In this document: piece after piece, positions 19,375-29,363 of the stretch
How positions within the stretch are numbered: the first letter of the stretch is position 1
Layout of the letters: each line of letters begins with the position of its first letter
From: Pseudomonas chlororaphis subsp. piscium
Lineage (GTDB): Bacteria > Pseudomonadota > Gammaproteobacteria > Pseudomonadales > Pseudomonadaceae
NCBI RefSeq assembly: GCF_003850345.1
Contig: NZ_CP027707.1
Location: forward strand, 5,518,001 to 5,582,000
Reading direction: 5' to 3'
Length of the DNA: 64,000 bases
Translations under genes and position numbers: made by a program
Notes under the pieces: generated by a model
What the model was told of the DNA's origin: nothing
Seen by the model: the letters and a program-made list of their open reading frames with translations, nothing else
The model's database searches: none

Positions 19375-19848
19375 TTACTGCTCGCTCAACAGCGAGCGCA
19401 GCATCCACGCGGTTTTCTCATGCACCTGCATCCGCTGGGTCAGCAGGTCCGCGGTGGGTTCGTCGCTGACCTTGTCGATGATCGGGAAAATGCCACGGGC
19501 GGTGCGGGTCACCGCTTCCTGCCCCGCCACCAGCTGCCTGATCATCTCATCGGCGCTTGGCACGCCCTCTTCTTCCTTGATCGAAGAAAGACGCGCGTAG
19601 ATGGAGTAAGCACCTGGCGCCGGGAAGCCCAGGGCGCGGATACGTTCAGCGATCAGATCCACCGCCAGCGCCAGTTCGTTGTACTGCTCCTCGAACATCA
19701 GATGCAGCGTGCGAAACTGCGGGCCTGTGACGTTCCAGTGGAAATTATGGGTTTTCAGATACAGCACATAAGTATCTGAAAGCAGGCGAGAGAGACCCTC
19801 CACGATGGATTTGCGATCTTCTGCGCTGATACCGATATCGATTGCCAT
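19375..19848 (-). CDS. Dps-like ferritin family DNA-binding/iron-storage protein
   Basis: This 157-residue ferritin-like four-helix protein has the Dps ferroxidase pattern [20 protein letters not shown]. Dps proteins form dodecamers that oxidise and store iron and protect DNA during stress. The start MAIDIGIS at 19848 is chosen for its GGAG ribosome site; a longer frame begins six codons earlier. It keeps the conserved position between aspS and the cold-shock-domain gene. Confidence 0.92.
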   Translation of the reverse strand: MAIDIGISAEDRKSIVEGLSRLLSDTYVLYLKTHNFHWNVTGPQFRTLHLMFEEQYNELALAVDLIAERIRALGFPAPGAYSIYARLSSIKEEEGVPSADEMIRQLVAGQEAVTRTARGIFPIIDKVSDEPTADLLTQRMQVHEKTAWMLRSLLSEQ

Positions 19849-20305
19849 GTCTATCTCCGTTAACACATTGAATTCAACAGATCAGGTACCGGACCACTCT
19901 AGCAAGACTGTCCTGCACCCGCAGCCCGGGATCGCCCGAGACCCTGCGACAGATTGCCCACCGAGCGGGCGACAGTACCTGCAAGAAAGCCCACTCCGGT
20001 TGTGACCCGCCTGAAAAGCCGCCGTTCCACGTTTTTGGGGTACTGGCTCTCTAGAACAAGGCTTTGCCCGATAGTCCGGTATTCCCTCAGGACAACCAGG
20101 GCTCTCTCCCTCCATTCGGCTACAGCGCTTGATTTGAGAAGGCCTGGGCTTTGCTGTTAAATAGAGGCCGTGTCGCTGTTGCCTATTTCTCGGCCTCAGC
20201 GCATAGGCTGATCTCGCGCACGTGCTCACCGCCTCCCATTGTTCAGAAGCGAACCGTGCACGCTCAGCTCTTCCTTGTGATCCGTCTTAACGTGAGTTCA
20301 TTAAA
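19849..20305. other. Divergent intergenic region
   Basis: About 457 bases between the Dps-like gene and the cold-shock-domain gene. It should hold both promoters. I see no convincing coding sequence, and the short frames present have no recognisable product or ribosome site. Confidence 0.6.
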
Positions 20306-20911
20306 ATGTTGAAAATCGTCCACCTGCTAACGGGCGCAGCGGCCTTGCTGCTGTCCTTTATCCCTAGCCTGCGATCTGAAGCCGTTCCCTTCCTGCAACA
20401 ACCCGATGCTCTTTACCTGGCCTTTTTCGGCCTGCTCAACCTGACGCTGGCTCCGGTTATCCCCTACTGGAACAAAGGCCCGCGCCACCAACTGCAAAAC
20501 CTGGTCAGCGCGCTCCTGGTGCTGGCGGTGGTCTTGCAGACCTTGACCCTGCTGGCACCGATGCCGGTTATCGCAGGTCAACCGGCTGTGCTGTTCAGCC
20601 TGGTGACCGCGGCGATCGCCGTTCTTCTGCACCTGGCCGTCAGCTTCTACAAATCGTCTCCCTCGGCCAATACGTCGCAAACCTACGACATGAGCAATCG
20701 CGATACCGGCACCGTCAAGTGGTTCAACACTTCGAAGGGTTTCGGCTTCATCTCTCGCGACTCCGGCGATGACATCTTCGTGCACTTCCGCGCCATCCGT
20801 GGCGAAGGTCACCGCGTCCTGGTGGAAGGCCAGCGCGTGGAGTTCTCCGTCATGAACCGCGACAAGGGCCTGCAAGCCGAAGACGTGATTGCGGCATTGC
20901 CGCGTCGCTGA
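20306..20911 (+). CDS. Membrane protein fused to a cold-shock domain
   Basis: In this 201-residue protein, the N-terminal part has about four hydrophobic segments (roughly residues 4-22, 38-56, 68-85, 93-113) and resembles no enzyme I know. Residues about 135-200 are a complete cold-shock domain with [20 protein letters not shown] (RNP1 KGFGFI) and DIFVHFRAI (RNP2). The RNA-binding face is intact, so the protein probably tethers an RNA- or ssDNA-binding domain to the inner membrane. The ribosome site is weak. Confidence 0.88.
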   Translation: MLKIVHLLTGAAALLLSFIPSLRSEAVPFLQQPDALYLAFFGLLNLTLAPVIPYWNKGPRHQLQNLVSALLVLAVVLQTLTLLAPMPVIAGQPAVLFSLVTAAIAVLLHLAVSFYKSSPSANTSQTYDMSNRDTGTVKWFNTSKGFGFISRDSGDDIFVHFRAIRGEGHRVLVEGQRVEFSVMNRDKGLQAEDVIAALPRR

Positions 20912-20921
20912 TTCACGCCCA

Positions 20922-20961
20922 TAAAAAACCGCGACGCAGCCAGGCTGCTCGCGGTTTTTTA
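20922..20961. terminator. Bidirectional terminator between cold-shock-domain gene and slyX
   Basis: AAAAAACCGCGA and TCGCGGTTTTTT form a 12-bp stem with an inner GCAGCC/GGCTGC stem, with A and T runs on both sides, between convergent genes. Confidence 0.9.
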
Positions 20962-20990
20962 TTGCCTGAACGGCAGGGGCCGTCCAACGC

Positions 20991-21197
20991 TCAATAATGT
21001 GGCGGCGGAGCCTCTTCTTCGAATGACTCGAACTGCCCCACCATTTCCTCCTGACGCTTGAGCAAGGCGGCCATCTGCAACTGCAGGCGCTCGACCACCC
21101 GTTGCTGCCCTACCAGCACGTCGTTCAGGGCTTGAATGGTGTCATCCTGAAAAGCCAATCGGCTTTCCAGATCGGTAACCCGCTCTTCCAGGTTCAT
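20991..21197 (-). CDS. slyX: SlyX family coiled-coil protein
   Basis: This 68-residue protein is almost entirely a heptad-patterned helix ([20 protein letters not shown]) ending in a Pro/His tail. SlyX proteins have no established biochemical role. It starts 3 nt after the HIT gene's stop on the same strand. Confidence 0.92.
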   Translation of the reverse strand: MNLEERVTDLESRLAFQDDTIQALNDVLVGQQRVVERLQLQMAALLKRQEEMVGQFESFEEEAPPPHY

Positions 21198-21200
21198 GAC

Positions 21201-21626
21201 TCAGCCCTCCAGAAACTTGAAGTCATCGGTCAGGACCAGTCGTAACCGCTCACGAATCGCGGCCACCTGTTCGGCGTCGTAGGGCTTGGCAGGCAGCTTG
21301 CCCCATACCGGAGCAGGCCAGGCCCCATCGTCGCGCTTGCGAACAATAACGTGCATGTGCAACTGGCTGACGACATTGCCCAGAGTCGCCACATTCAACT
21401 TGTCCGCATCGAAAGAGTCTTTAAGCAACTCCGCCAGCGCCGTGGTTTCTCGCCATAGTTGCTGCTGGTCCGCGTCATCCAATTGAAACAACTCACTGAT
21501 ATCTTCCCGGCGCGGTACCAGGATGAACCACGGGTAATTGGAATCGTTGGACAACAGCAGCCGGCAAAGGGGGAAATCCCCAATGGGCAATGTGTCTTGT
21601 TGAAGTCGTGGATCTAAAGCGAACAC
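21201..21626 (-). CDS. HIT domain protein
   Basis: This 141-residue histidine-triad family protein begins VFALDPRLQQDT from a GTG at 21626 with GGGAG about 8 nt upstream; another GTG lies three codons earlier. The C-terminal motif reads QLHMHVIV, so the first His of the usual H-x-H-x-H triad is Gln, while the second (nucleophile) and third are kept. Such proteins are nucleotide hydrolases or transferases; the substrate is unknown. It pairs with slyX. Confidence 0.9.
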   Translation of the reverse strand: MFALDPRLQQDTLPIGDFPLCRLLLSNDSNYPWFILVPRREDISELFQLDDADQQQLWRETTALAELLKDSFDADKLNVATLGNVVSQLHMHVIVRKRDDGAWPAPVWGKLPAKPYDAEQVAAIRERLRLVLTDDFKFLEG

Positions 21627-22549
21627 CGCGCGCACTCCCGCTCAGCTCATCAAGTTTCAGCTTAGCGAACGCCATGACCGGCTGCCCGCCAAGCGACAGA
21701 ACGGCAGCATACCTGCGAAAGCTTTTCCGTTCATCGCTCCGCTGCGCAGATCCCGCCTCAACATTCATCCTCGATGCCACACGTCAGAGCGCCCCGACCT
21801 GGAACATTTTCCAACGGGCTGCACCACGACTGAACGAAGCTCATAAAAAACAAGGAAAAAGCCGCGAAAGAGCCCCTTCCCTGCACATTCTTCAGCGCCC
21901 GACGGCGGATGATGATTGAGCTGCATCAAGAAACTTTTGCACCAAAACCTCACAGTGCGTCTACGCTCAGTGCGTTAACCATCCGCTATCTACTCACTCA
22001 GCAGGGTGAACCGGTAACGTTTTGGAATGTCGTGCGTTTTTTTTCAGGGAGCAACACCAGGAGGACAGGGAACGTCAAGCCCAAACAAAACGACCTTAAA
22101 ACCACTGTTTTATGCGGTTTTTACAGCCTGAAGGGCTATCGCCGAAAAAAACTCGGTGCCTTTGCGTTTTGTGCACGCTTGTTGCATTCACACCCACATT
22201 GTCCCAGGAGAAGCCATCGGAAAAAGGCTCCTCCTGAGACTAATAACAATAGTGGCAAGGCTGCCCCATGGAGATTTGACTGCTTGACCAAAGTTCTTTT
22301 TGTTCCAGGTTCAAGCCTTCGAAAACAGCGCTGAAGTTGTCAGTCCGGATACATGCGGACTGCGGATTTGCGACATTGATCGAGCATTTTGCGACAGGGT
22401 CGTAAAGAAGCTGAAAGGACTGATACGCAAGTATCGCCAACATTGTCGGCGTGATATAAGTTTGCGCCGACACAAAAAGAAAGAGCCGCCCAGATAATAA
22501 AACAGGTGGGACGGCAGTACTCTTCTAAAAACCAAAGGAGCAAATCACG
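21627..22549. other. Long intergenic region upstream of the OprD-family porin
   Basis: About 920 bases without a convincing gene. Short frames exist on both strands, but their composition is unlike the neighbours and no product is recognisable. The 3' end holds the porin promoter region with an inverted repeat (separate entry). An unannotated small RNA or 5' leader is possible but not demonstrated. Confidence 0.55.
22444..22472 (+). promoter_or_regulatory. Inverted repeat flanking an extended -10 upstream of the porin gene
   Basis: TGTCGGCG at 22444-22451 and CGCCGACA at 22465-22472 are perfect 8-base inverted arms around a 13-base centre that contains TGATATAAG, an extended -10-like sequence. 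This arrangement fits a repressor operator overlapping a promoter, about 80 bases upstream of the porin ATG. A hairpin in a leader RNA is the alternative. Confidence 0.45.
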
Positions 22550-23914
22550 ATGCGCGTGATGAAGTGGAGCATGATCGCACTGGCAGTTGCAGCAGCAGCC
22601 AGTACTCAAGTGGCTACGGCCGCACCTTTTGTAAGTGACCAGTCTGAAGCCAAGGGCTTTGTTGAAGACGCAAAATTCGACGTACTGTTGCGTAACTATT
22701 ACTTCAATCGTGACAACAAAGACCACAGCAACGATCAGAAAGACTGGACCCAGGGTATCTGGGGCAACTTCAGCTCCGGTTACACCCAGGGCACCGTAGG
22801 CGTCGGCGTCGATGCATTCGGTTATCTGGCGATCAAACTGGACGGCGGCGACGGCACTGGCGGTACCGGTAACATGAGCCGCGACTCCGATGGCGACGTC
22901 AACAACAGCCAGGGCAAAGCAGGCGCGGCCGTCAAATTCCGCATCTCCAAGACCGAGCTGAAAGCCGGCGACATGCAGCCAAGCACCTCCCCGGTGTTCG
23001 CAGTCGGCGGTTCCCGTATCCTTCCTCAAACTGCCAGCGGTTTCCAACTGCAGAGCAGCGAGATCAAAAACCTTGATCTGGAAGGCGGTCACTTCTATTC
23101 GGCCACCAGCCAGGACTCCAACGCCCGTAACGGCAACCTGTATGCAAACTACGCCGGTGTGACATCCAACAGCATCGACTACTTCGGTGGCAAGTACGGC
23201 ATCACCGACAATCTGAGTGCATCGCTCTACGGCGCCAAGCTGGAAGACATCTGGAACCAGTACTACGCCAACCTGAACTACACCATCCCAATGGGTGGCG
23301 ATCAGTCGCTGAACCTGGACGGTAACATCTACCGTACCACCGACGCCGGCAGCGCCAAGGCGGGCGACATCAGCAACACCACGTTCTCCCTGGCAGCCGC
23401 TTTCTCGTTCCTGAGAGCACACACCATTACCGTCGCGTTCCAGAAGGTCAATGGTGACACTCCGTTCGACTACATCGGTGTAGGTGGCCACGATTCCTCC
23501 AGGCGCGGAGCCAACCGTGGCGGCGACTCGATCTTCCTCGCCAACTCCATCCAGTACTCTGACTTCAACGGCCCGAACGAGAAGTCCGCACAGATCCGTT
23601 ACGATCTGAAAATGGCCGAGTACGGCGTTCCTGGTCTGAGCTTCATGACCCGTTATGTTAAAGGCTGGGATATCGATGGCACAGGCCTGGCTGACAACAG
23701 CGTGTACCGTAAAAACAACGGCGATCCGATTTACGGTGCCGATGGCAAACACAACGAGACCAACTTCGAAGCCAAGTACGTTGTTCAGTCTGGCCCGGCA
23801 AAAGATCTCTCCTTCCGCGTTCGTCAAGCTTGGCACTTCGCTAACAGCGACCAAGGTGAAGGCGATATCAAAGAGTTCCGCCTGATCGTCGACTACCCAC
23901 TGTCGATCTTGTAA
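22550..23914 (+). CDS. oprD: OprD-family outer-membrane porin
   Basis: This 454-residue protein has a signal peptide (about residues 1-24, ATA-A cleavage), then a long alternating pattern of amphipathic beta strands (RNYYFNRDN, GKYGITDNLSASLYGAKLED) and a C-terminal strand RLIVDYPLSIL, typical of the 18-stranded Occ/OprD channels. These take up basic amino acids or small carboxylates. The symbol follows conserved gene order (the P. aeruginosa oprD neighbourhood), not proven specificity. AAGGAG precedes the ATG. Confidence 0.9.
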   Translation: MRVMKWSMIALAVAAAASTQVATAAPFVSDQSEAKGFVEDAKFDVLLRNYYFNRDNKDHSNDQKDWTQGIWGNFSSGYTQGTVGVGVDAFGYLAIKLDGGDGTGGTGNMSRDSDGDVNNSQGKAGAAVKFRISKTELKAGDMQPSTSPVFAVGGSRILPQTASGFQLQSSEIKNLDLEGGHFYSATSQDSNARNGNLYANYAGVTSNSIDYFGGKYGITDNLSASLYGAKLEDIWNQYYANLNYTIPMGGDQSLNLDGNIYRTTDAGSAKAGDISNTTFSLAAAFSFLRAHTITVAFQKVNGDTPFDYIGVGGHDSSRRGANRGGDSIFLANSIQYSDFNGPNEKSAQIRYDLKMAEYGVPGLSFMTRYVKGWDIDGTGLADNSVYRKNNGDPIYGADGKHNETNFEAKYVVQSGPAKDLSFRVRQAWHFANSDQGEGDIKEFRLIVDYPLSIL

Positions 23915-23936
23915 TAGCGGTTACTTAGCAAGTAAT

Positions 23937-23967
23937 AAAAAAGGCCCATCATTCGATGGGCCTTTTT
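23937..23967 (+). terminator. Terminator of the porin gene
   Basis: AAAAAAGGCCCATC and GATGGGCCTTTTT form a perfect stem with an ATTC loop, 20 bases after the stop. Confidence 0.93.
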
Positions 23968-24105
23968 GTTGGGGCTGGCGACTCGCTGAAGCTCCGGTTA
24001 TCGACAGTTTATTGTTACAACCAGGTTTCAAACATCCTCCAGCGAGTACCGCGTTAAAAGCCTGACCACTCGATCAGATTTTTAATCCCTATCCCCGTTA
24101 CTGAC

Positions 24106-24945
24106 TCAAACAGCCGCTTCCTGAACCACACGAATCACGCGCTGTGGAAACGGAATATCAATACCAGCTTCCTTCAAGCGATCACGGGACAACTCGTTGA
24201 AGCGGAACATCACGTCCCAGTAGTCCGCAGTTTTCACCCAGACACGCAGGGAAAGGGTAATGGCGCTGTCACCCAGCATGGAAACCACCGCCACCGGCTC
24301 CGGATCGGCCAGCACGCGCTCGTCCTTGGCCAGGTCCAGCAGAACCTCACGGGCCTTTTGCAGGTCAGCCTCGTAGTTCACGCCGACATCGAAGATCACT
24401 TTGCGGGTCAACTGGCGGTTGTGGTTGGTGATGATGCCGTTGGACAGGTTGCCGTTAGGCACGATGACGGTCTTGTTGTCACCGGTACGCAACACCGTGT
24501 GGAAGATCTGGATGCTGTCGACCGTGCCGCTGATGCCCTGGGCTTCGATCACGTCGCCGATGCGGAAAGGACGGAACAGCAGGATCAGCACACCACCAGC
24601 GAAGTTGGCCAGGCTACCTTGCAAGGCCAGGCCGATGGCCAGGCCCGCCGCACCGATCGCGGCAACGAACGAAGTGGTTTCGACACCAATCATCGAGGCC
24701 ACGCTGACAATCAGCAGCACCTTGAGAATGACGTTCGCCAGGCTGCTGATAAAACCCTGCAAGGCCTGGTCGGCATTACGCAGCGCCAGCAACTTGCCGA
24801 CTTTTTGCGTCAAACTGTTGATCAGCCACCAGCCGATGGCCAGTGTGATGACGGCCAGCAGTACCCGACTGCCGTATTCCATGATCATCGGAATCCAGGC
24901 TTGGGAAGCCTTGACCAGGTTGTCCACTTCAGCATTCAAATCCAT
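24106..24945 (-). CDS. mscS: Small-conductance mechanosensitive channel MscS
   Basis: This 279-residue channel has three N-terminal membrane helices. The pore helix is Gly/Ala-rich (GAAGLAIGLALQGSLANFAGG), followed by the MscS beta domain (FRPFRIGDVIEAQGISGTV) and the cytoplasmic vestibule. It opens on membrane tension to release osmolytes. The length matches the E. coli family member. Confidence 0.95.
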   Translation of the reverse strand: MDLNAEVDNLVKASQAWIPMIMEYGSRVLLAVITLAIGWWLINSLTQKVGKLLALRNADQALQGFISSLANVILKVLLIVSVASMIGVETTSFVAAIGAAGLAIGLALQGSLANFAGGVLILLFRPFRIGDVIEAQGISGTVDSIQIFHTVLRTGDNKTVIVPNGNLSNGIITNHNRQLTRKVIFDVGVNYEADLQKAREVLLDLAKDERVLADPEPVAVVSMLGDSAITLSLRVWVKTADYWDVMFRFNELSRDRLKEAGIDIPFPQRVIRVVQEAAV

Positions 24946-25082
24946 CTATCTCTCCTGATTCCCGGCTGCCGGGCACACAAAAAACAAGGGCAGAACGACT
25001 AGCCTTATACAGGCTCAATCGTTTCTGCCCACTACTCGGGCCTCGGACGCCAATAAGCTCGAGAGGTTCCCGAAAAATCCCA

Positions 25083-25568
25083 TCAGTCGCGGAAGTTGTT
25101 GAACTGCAGCGGCATGCCGAACTCTTTCGCGCGCAGGGCGGCGATGGCTTCCTGCAGATCGTCGCGCTTCTTGCCGGTAACCCGTACCTGCTCGCCCTGG
25201 ATCGCAGCCTGGACCTTCAGCTTGGCGTCCTTGATGTGGGCAACGATCTTTTTCGCCAGCTCTTTGTCGATGCCTTCCTTGAGGGTGGCTTCCTGCTTCA
25301 TCACCTTGCCCGAAGCGTAAGCGTCCTTGACCTCAAGGCACTGCACATCGATCTTGCGCTTGACCAGGGCCAGCTTGAGGATCTCGATCATCGCTTCCAG
25401 CTGGAATTCCGCTTCAGCGGTCAGGTTGACGGTCAGTTCCTTTTCCTTGAACTCGAAGCTGCCCTTGCCCTTCAAGTCATAGCGGCGGTCCAGCTCCTTG
25501 ACGGCGTTTTCCACGGCGTTGGTGACTTCGTGTTTGTCCAGTTCGGATACCACGTCAAACGACGGCAT
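25083..25568 (-). CDS. yajQ: YajQ family nucleotide/c-di-GMP-binding protein
   Basis: This 161-residue protein begins [20 protein letters not shown], the conserved N-terminus of the family, so the start at 25568 is preferred to the longer frame. YajQ proteins have two ferredoxin-like domains; some have been reported to bind cyclic di-GMP and act as co-regulators. It lies alone between mscS and the divergent panE-like gene. Confidence 0.94.
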   Translation of the reverse strand: MPSFDVVSELDKHEVTNAVENAVKELDRRYDLKGKGSFEFKEKELTVNLTAEAEFQLEAMIEILKLALVKRKIDVQCLEVKDAYASGKVMKQEATLKEGIDKELAKKIVAHIKDAKLKVQAAIQGEQVRVTGKKRDDLQEAIAALRAKEFGMPLQFNNFRD

Positions 25569-25605
25569 GTAATTTCTCCAATAAAAAAGGGGCGCAGCTC
25601 GATAA

Positions 25606-26631
<1,026 letters not shown>

Positions 26632-26676
26632 GCAGCGGCTACGCTGCCCACGTGTTCCTCTCTAGCGACGTCCCCG

Positions 26677-28713
26677 ATGCCATTGCGCCAGCGCCTTGAA
26701 AACCTGCCGGTCGGCCAAAAACTGCTGGCCGCCTTGCTCGTCCTGCTGATTACCGTACTGCTGGTCGCCAACCTGACCTTTATCAGCGCCGCCTACTGGA
26801 TCTCCCAGGAAAGCATGGCACCGCAAGCCTTGCAGACCATCGGCCGGCTGGTGTCCAACCCGACCCTGGCCGAGCAGGCGCTGGATTCGCCGCAAAACGC
26901 CGAGAAACTGCTCAACGAGCTCAACAGCTACTCCCCCCTGCGCGCCGCAGCGATCTATGACGGCAAGGGCACGCGCCTGGCCCAACTGCAACATGGCGAA
27001 CGCCTGAGCCTGCCGGAGCGCTATCGGCATATCGAAGCTTGGCAACTGACCGAATTTCGCAGCAACCAGATCATCACCCTGCCCCGCGCCGGCCAGCCCC
27101 CCGGCCACCTGTTGCTGGTGGCCAGCAGTGAGCTGCCGATGGCCTTCTACACCGGCACCCTGACCGCGAGCCTGGGCATCCTGATCTTCAGTGTGCTGCT
27201 GTGGCTGGTGATTGCCCGGCAGATCAAACGGCTGATCACCCGCCCCATTCATCAGTTGGAAGAACTGTCCCGGCAAGTGACCCGCGAAGAGAACTATTCC
27301 CTGCGCGCCGCCCGCGGCAACCACGATGAAATCGGCAGCCTGGCCGAGGCCTTCAACACCATGCTGTCGCGCATCGAAGCGCGAGAACAGCAACTCAAAC
27401 GCGCCCGTGACGATTCCCAGGCGGCCTATGACCAGGCCCAGGGCCTGGCCGAAGAAACCCGCCACACCAACCGCAAGCTGGAGCTGGAAGTCCAGGTGCG
27501 CAGCAAGATCGAAAAGAAACTCACCGGCTTTCAGAACTACCTCAACAGCATCATCGACTCCATGCCCTCGGCCCTGATCGCTCTGGACGAGCAGCTCTAT
27601 GTCACCCAGTGGAACCAGGAAGCCAGCGCCCTCTCCGGCACGCGCCTGGACGAAGCACTGAATCAGCCGATCTTCCTCGCCTTCGAACCGCTCAAGCCGT
27701 TCCTGCCACAGCTCAAGGAAACCGTGGAGCAACATACGGTCACCAAGGTCGAGCGGGTCACCTGGGTCAAGGACGACGAAGCCCGGCATTATGCCCTCAC
27801 CTTCTACCCGCTGATGGGCGGTGCCGGGCGCGGCGTGGTGATCCGGATCGACGACATCACCCAGCGCCTGTCCCTGGAAGAAATGATGGTGCAGTCGGAA
27901 AAAATGCTCTCCGTGGGCGGCCTGGCCGCCGGTATGGCCCATGAAATCAATAACCCGCTGGGGGCGATCCTGCACAACGTGCAGAACATTCGCCGGCGTC
28001 TGTCCCCCGAGCTGCCGAAGAATCAGGAGCATGCCGAACAGATCGGCATTGAACTGGAAACCGTCAACCACTACCTGCAGAGCCGCGAAGTGCCGCAACT
28101 GCTCGACGGCATCCAGCAGGCTGGCGCCCGCGCGGCGAAGATCGTGACCCATATGCTCAGTTTCAGCCGGCGCAGCAACCGGCAGATGGCGCCTTGCGAC
28201 CTGCCGGCACTGATCGACCAGGCCGTGGAGATTGCCGGCAACGACTTCGACCTGGCCATAGGCTTCGACTTCAAGGGCCAGGCCATCATCCGCCAGTTCG
28301 ACCCGCAACTGGGGCCGGTGCCCGGTACCGCCAACGAACTGGAGCAGGTCCTGCTCAACCTGCTGAAAAACGCCGCCCAGGCCATTCACCAGCGGGTAGA
28401 CGACAGCGAACCCGGGCGCATTATCCTGCGCACCCGGCTGAACCCGCCCTGGGCGGAAATCCAGGTCGAGGACAACGGTATTGGCATGAGCGAAAACGTG
28501 CGCAAACGGACCTTCGAGCCGTTCTTCACCACCAAGGAAATCGGCCAGGGCACCGGCCTTGGGCTGTCGGTTTCGTACTTCATCATCACCAACAATCACA
28601 AAGGCCAGATGGAAGTGCAGTCGACGCAGGGTCAGGGCACTTGCTTCACCTTGCGTTTGCCATTGGCGGGCAGTCAGCCGCCACCACTGGAACATCCCCC
28701 ACTGGAGAGGTAA
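26677..28713 (+). CDS. Orphan sensor histidine kinase
   Basis: This 678-residue inner-membrane kinase has a TM helix (about 15-40), a periplasmic domain (about 40-155), a second TM (about 160-185), HAMP, a coiled coil (about 235-285) and a PAS domain (about 290-400). The HisKA region has the phosphoacceptor His in GMAHEINNPL, and the HATPase has DNGIGMS and GTGLGLSVSY. No response regulator is adjacent. By gene order it corresponds to the P. aeruginosa orphan kinase (PA4398) that I recall being linked to swarming and biofilm. The signal is unknown. Confidence 0.9.
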   Translation: MPLRQRLENLPVGQKLLAALLVLLITVLLVANLTFISAAYWISQESMAPQALQTIGRLVSNPTLAEQALDSPQNAEKLLNELNSYSPLRAAAIYDGKGTRLAQLQHGERLSLPERYRHIEAWQLTEFRSNQIITLPRAGQPPGHLLLVASSELPMAFYTGTLTASLGILIFSVLLWLVIARQIKRLITRPIHQLEELSRQVTREENYSLRAARGNHDEIGSLAEAFNTMLSRIEAREQQLKRARDDSQAAYDQAQGLAEETRHTNRKLELEVQVRSKIEKKLTGFQNYLNSIIDSMPSALIALDEQLYVTQWNQEASALSGTRLDEALNQPIFLAFEPLKPFLPQLKETVEQHTVTKVERVTWVKDDEARHYALTFYPLMGGAGRGVVIRIDDITQRLSLEEMMVQSEKMLSVGGLAAGMAHEINNPLGAILHNVQNIRRRLSPELPKNQEHAEQIGIELETVNHYLQSREVPQLLDGIQQAGARAAKIVTHMLSFSRRSNRQMAPCDLPALIDQAVEIAGNDFDLAIGFDFKGQAIIRQFDPQLGPVPGTANELEQVLLNLLKNAAQAIHQRVDDSEPGRIILRTRLNPPWAEIQVEDNGIGMSENVRKRTFEPFFTTKEIGQGTGLGLSVSYFIITNNHKGQMEVQSTQGQGTCFTLRLPLAGSQPPPLEHPPLER

Positions 28714-28715
28714 GC

Positions 28716-29294
28716 ATGGGCTTTCGCTTGTCGAAGATTTACACCCGCACCGGCGACAAAGGCGAAACCGGGCTGGGTGATGGGCGCCGGGTTCCCAAGG
28801 ACCATCCGCGGGTCGAGGCCATCGGCGAAGTCGATACGCTGAACAGTCAGCTGGGGCTGCTCCTGGCCGGGCTGATCGAACAGCGCATCGAGCATCCGGG
28901 CCTACAGGAACTGATCGACGTCCTGGCACCCTGCCAGCACCGCCTCTTCGACCTCGGTGGCGAGTTGGCCATGCCGGTGTATCAGGCACTGAATAGCGCG
29001 GAAGTCGAGCGCCTGGAAGCGGCCATCGATGCCTGGAACGAAGAGTTGGGGCCGCTGGAGAACTTCATTTTGCCGGGCGGCTCGGCCTTGATCGCCCAAG
29101 CCCATGTTTGCCGCAGCCTGGCGCGCAGTGCCGAGCGACGCTGCCAGCATCTGAATGCCGTAGAGCCGCTGGAGGGGGTCGGCCTGGCCTATATCAATCG
29201 CCTGTCCGACTTGCTGTTCGTGGCGGCGCGCCTGATTGCCAAGCGCCAGGGGATTGCCGAGATTCTCTGGCAAGCGGCGGCAAAACCCGAATAA
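28716..29294 (+). CDS. PduO-type ATP:cob(I)alamin adenosyltransferase
   Basis: This 192-residue protein has KIYTRTGDKGETGLGDG at the N-terminus (the ATP-binding P-loop of the PduO family) and the conserved RSLARSAERR helix near residue 130. It makes adenosylcobalamin. The ATG is 2 bases after the kinase stop with GGAGAGG upstream, so it is co-translated with the kinase gene. Confidence 0.93.
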   Translation: MGFRLSKIYTRTGDKGETGLGDGRRVPKDHPRVEAIGEVDTLNSQLGLLLAGLIEQRIEHPGLQELIDVLAPCQHRLFDLGGELAMPVYQALNSAEVERLEAAIDAWNEELGPLENFILPGGSALIAQAHVCRSLARSAERRCQHLNAVEPLEGVGLAYINRLSDLLFVAARLIAKRQGIAEILWQAAAKPE

Positions 29295-29309
29295 CGTCCC
29301 CTCTGATCG

Positions 29310-29350
29310 CCAGCAAGCCCGCTCCTGCAACTTATGCAGGAGCGAACCGG
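29310..29350. repeat. REP-like inverted repeat between convergent genes
   Basis: GCTCCTGCA at 29321 and TGCAGGAGC at 29335 are perfect 9-base arms around a five-base loop, flanked by AGCAAGCC and ACCGGCT. This resembles P. fluorescens REP-type palindromes and may help terminate both convergent transcripts. Confidence 0.6.
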
Positions 29351-29363
29351 CTGGTGACTGGCC

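Noticed and set aside
22340..23854. Minus-strand frame of about 500 codons opposite the porin
   Set aside because: It is an antisense shadow of a beta-barrel gene with repetitive Gly/Asn codons.
26662..28989. Minus-strand open frame of 775 codons opposite the orphan kinase
   Set aside because: It is an antisense shadow; the kinase on the other strand has every expected motif.
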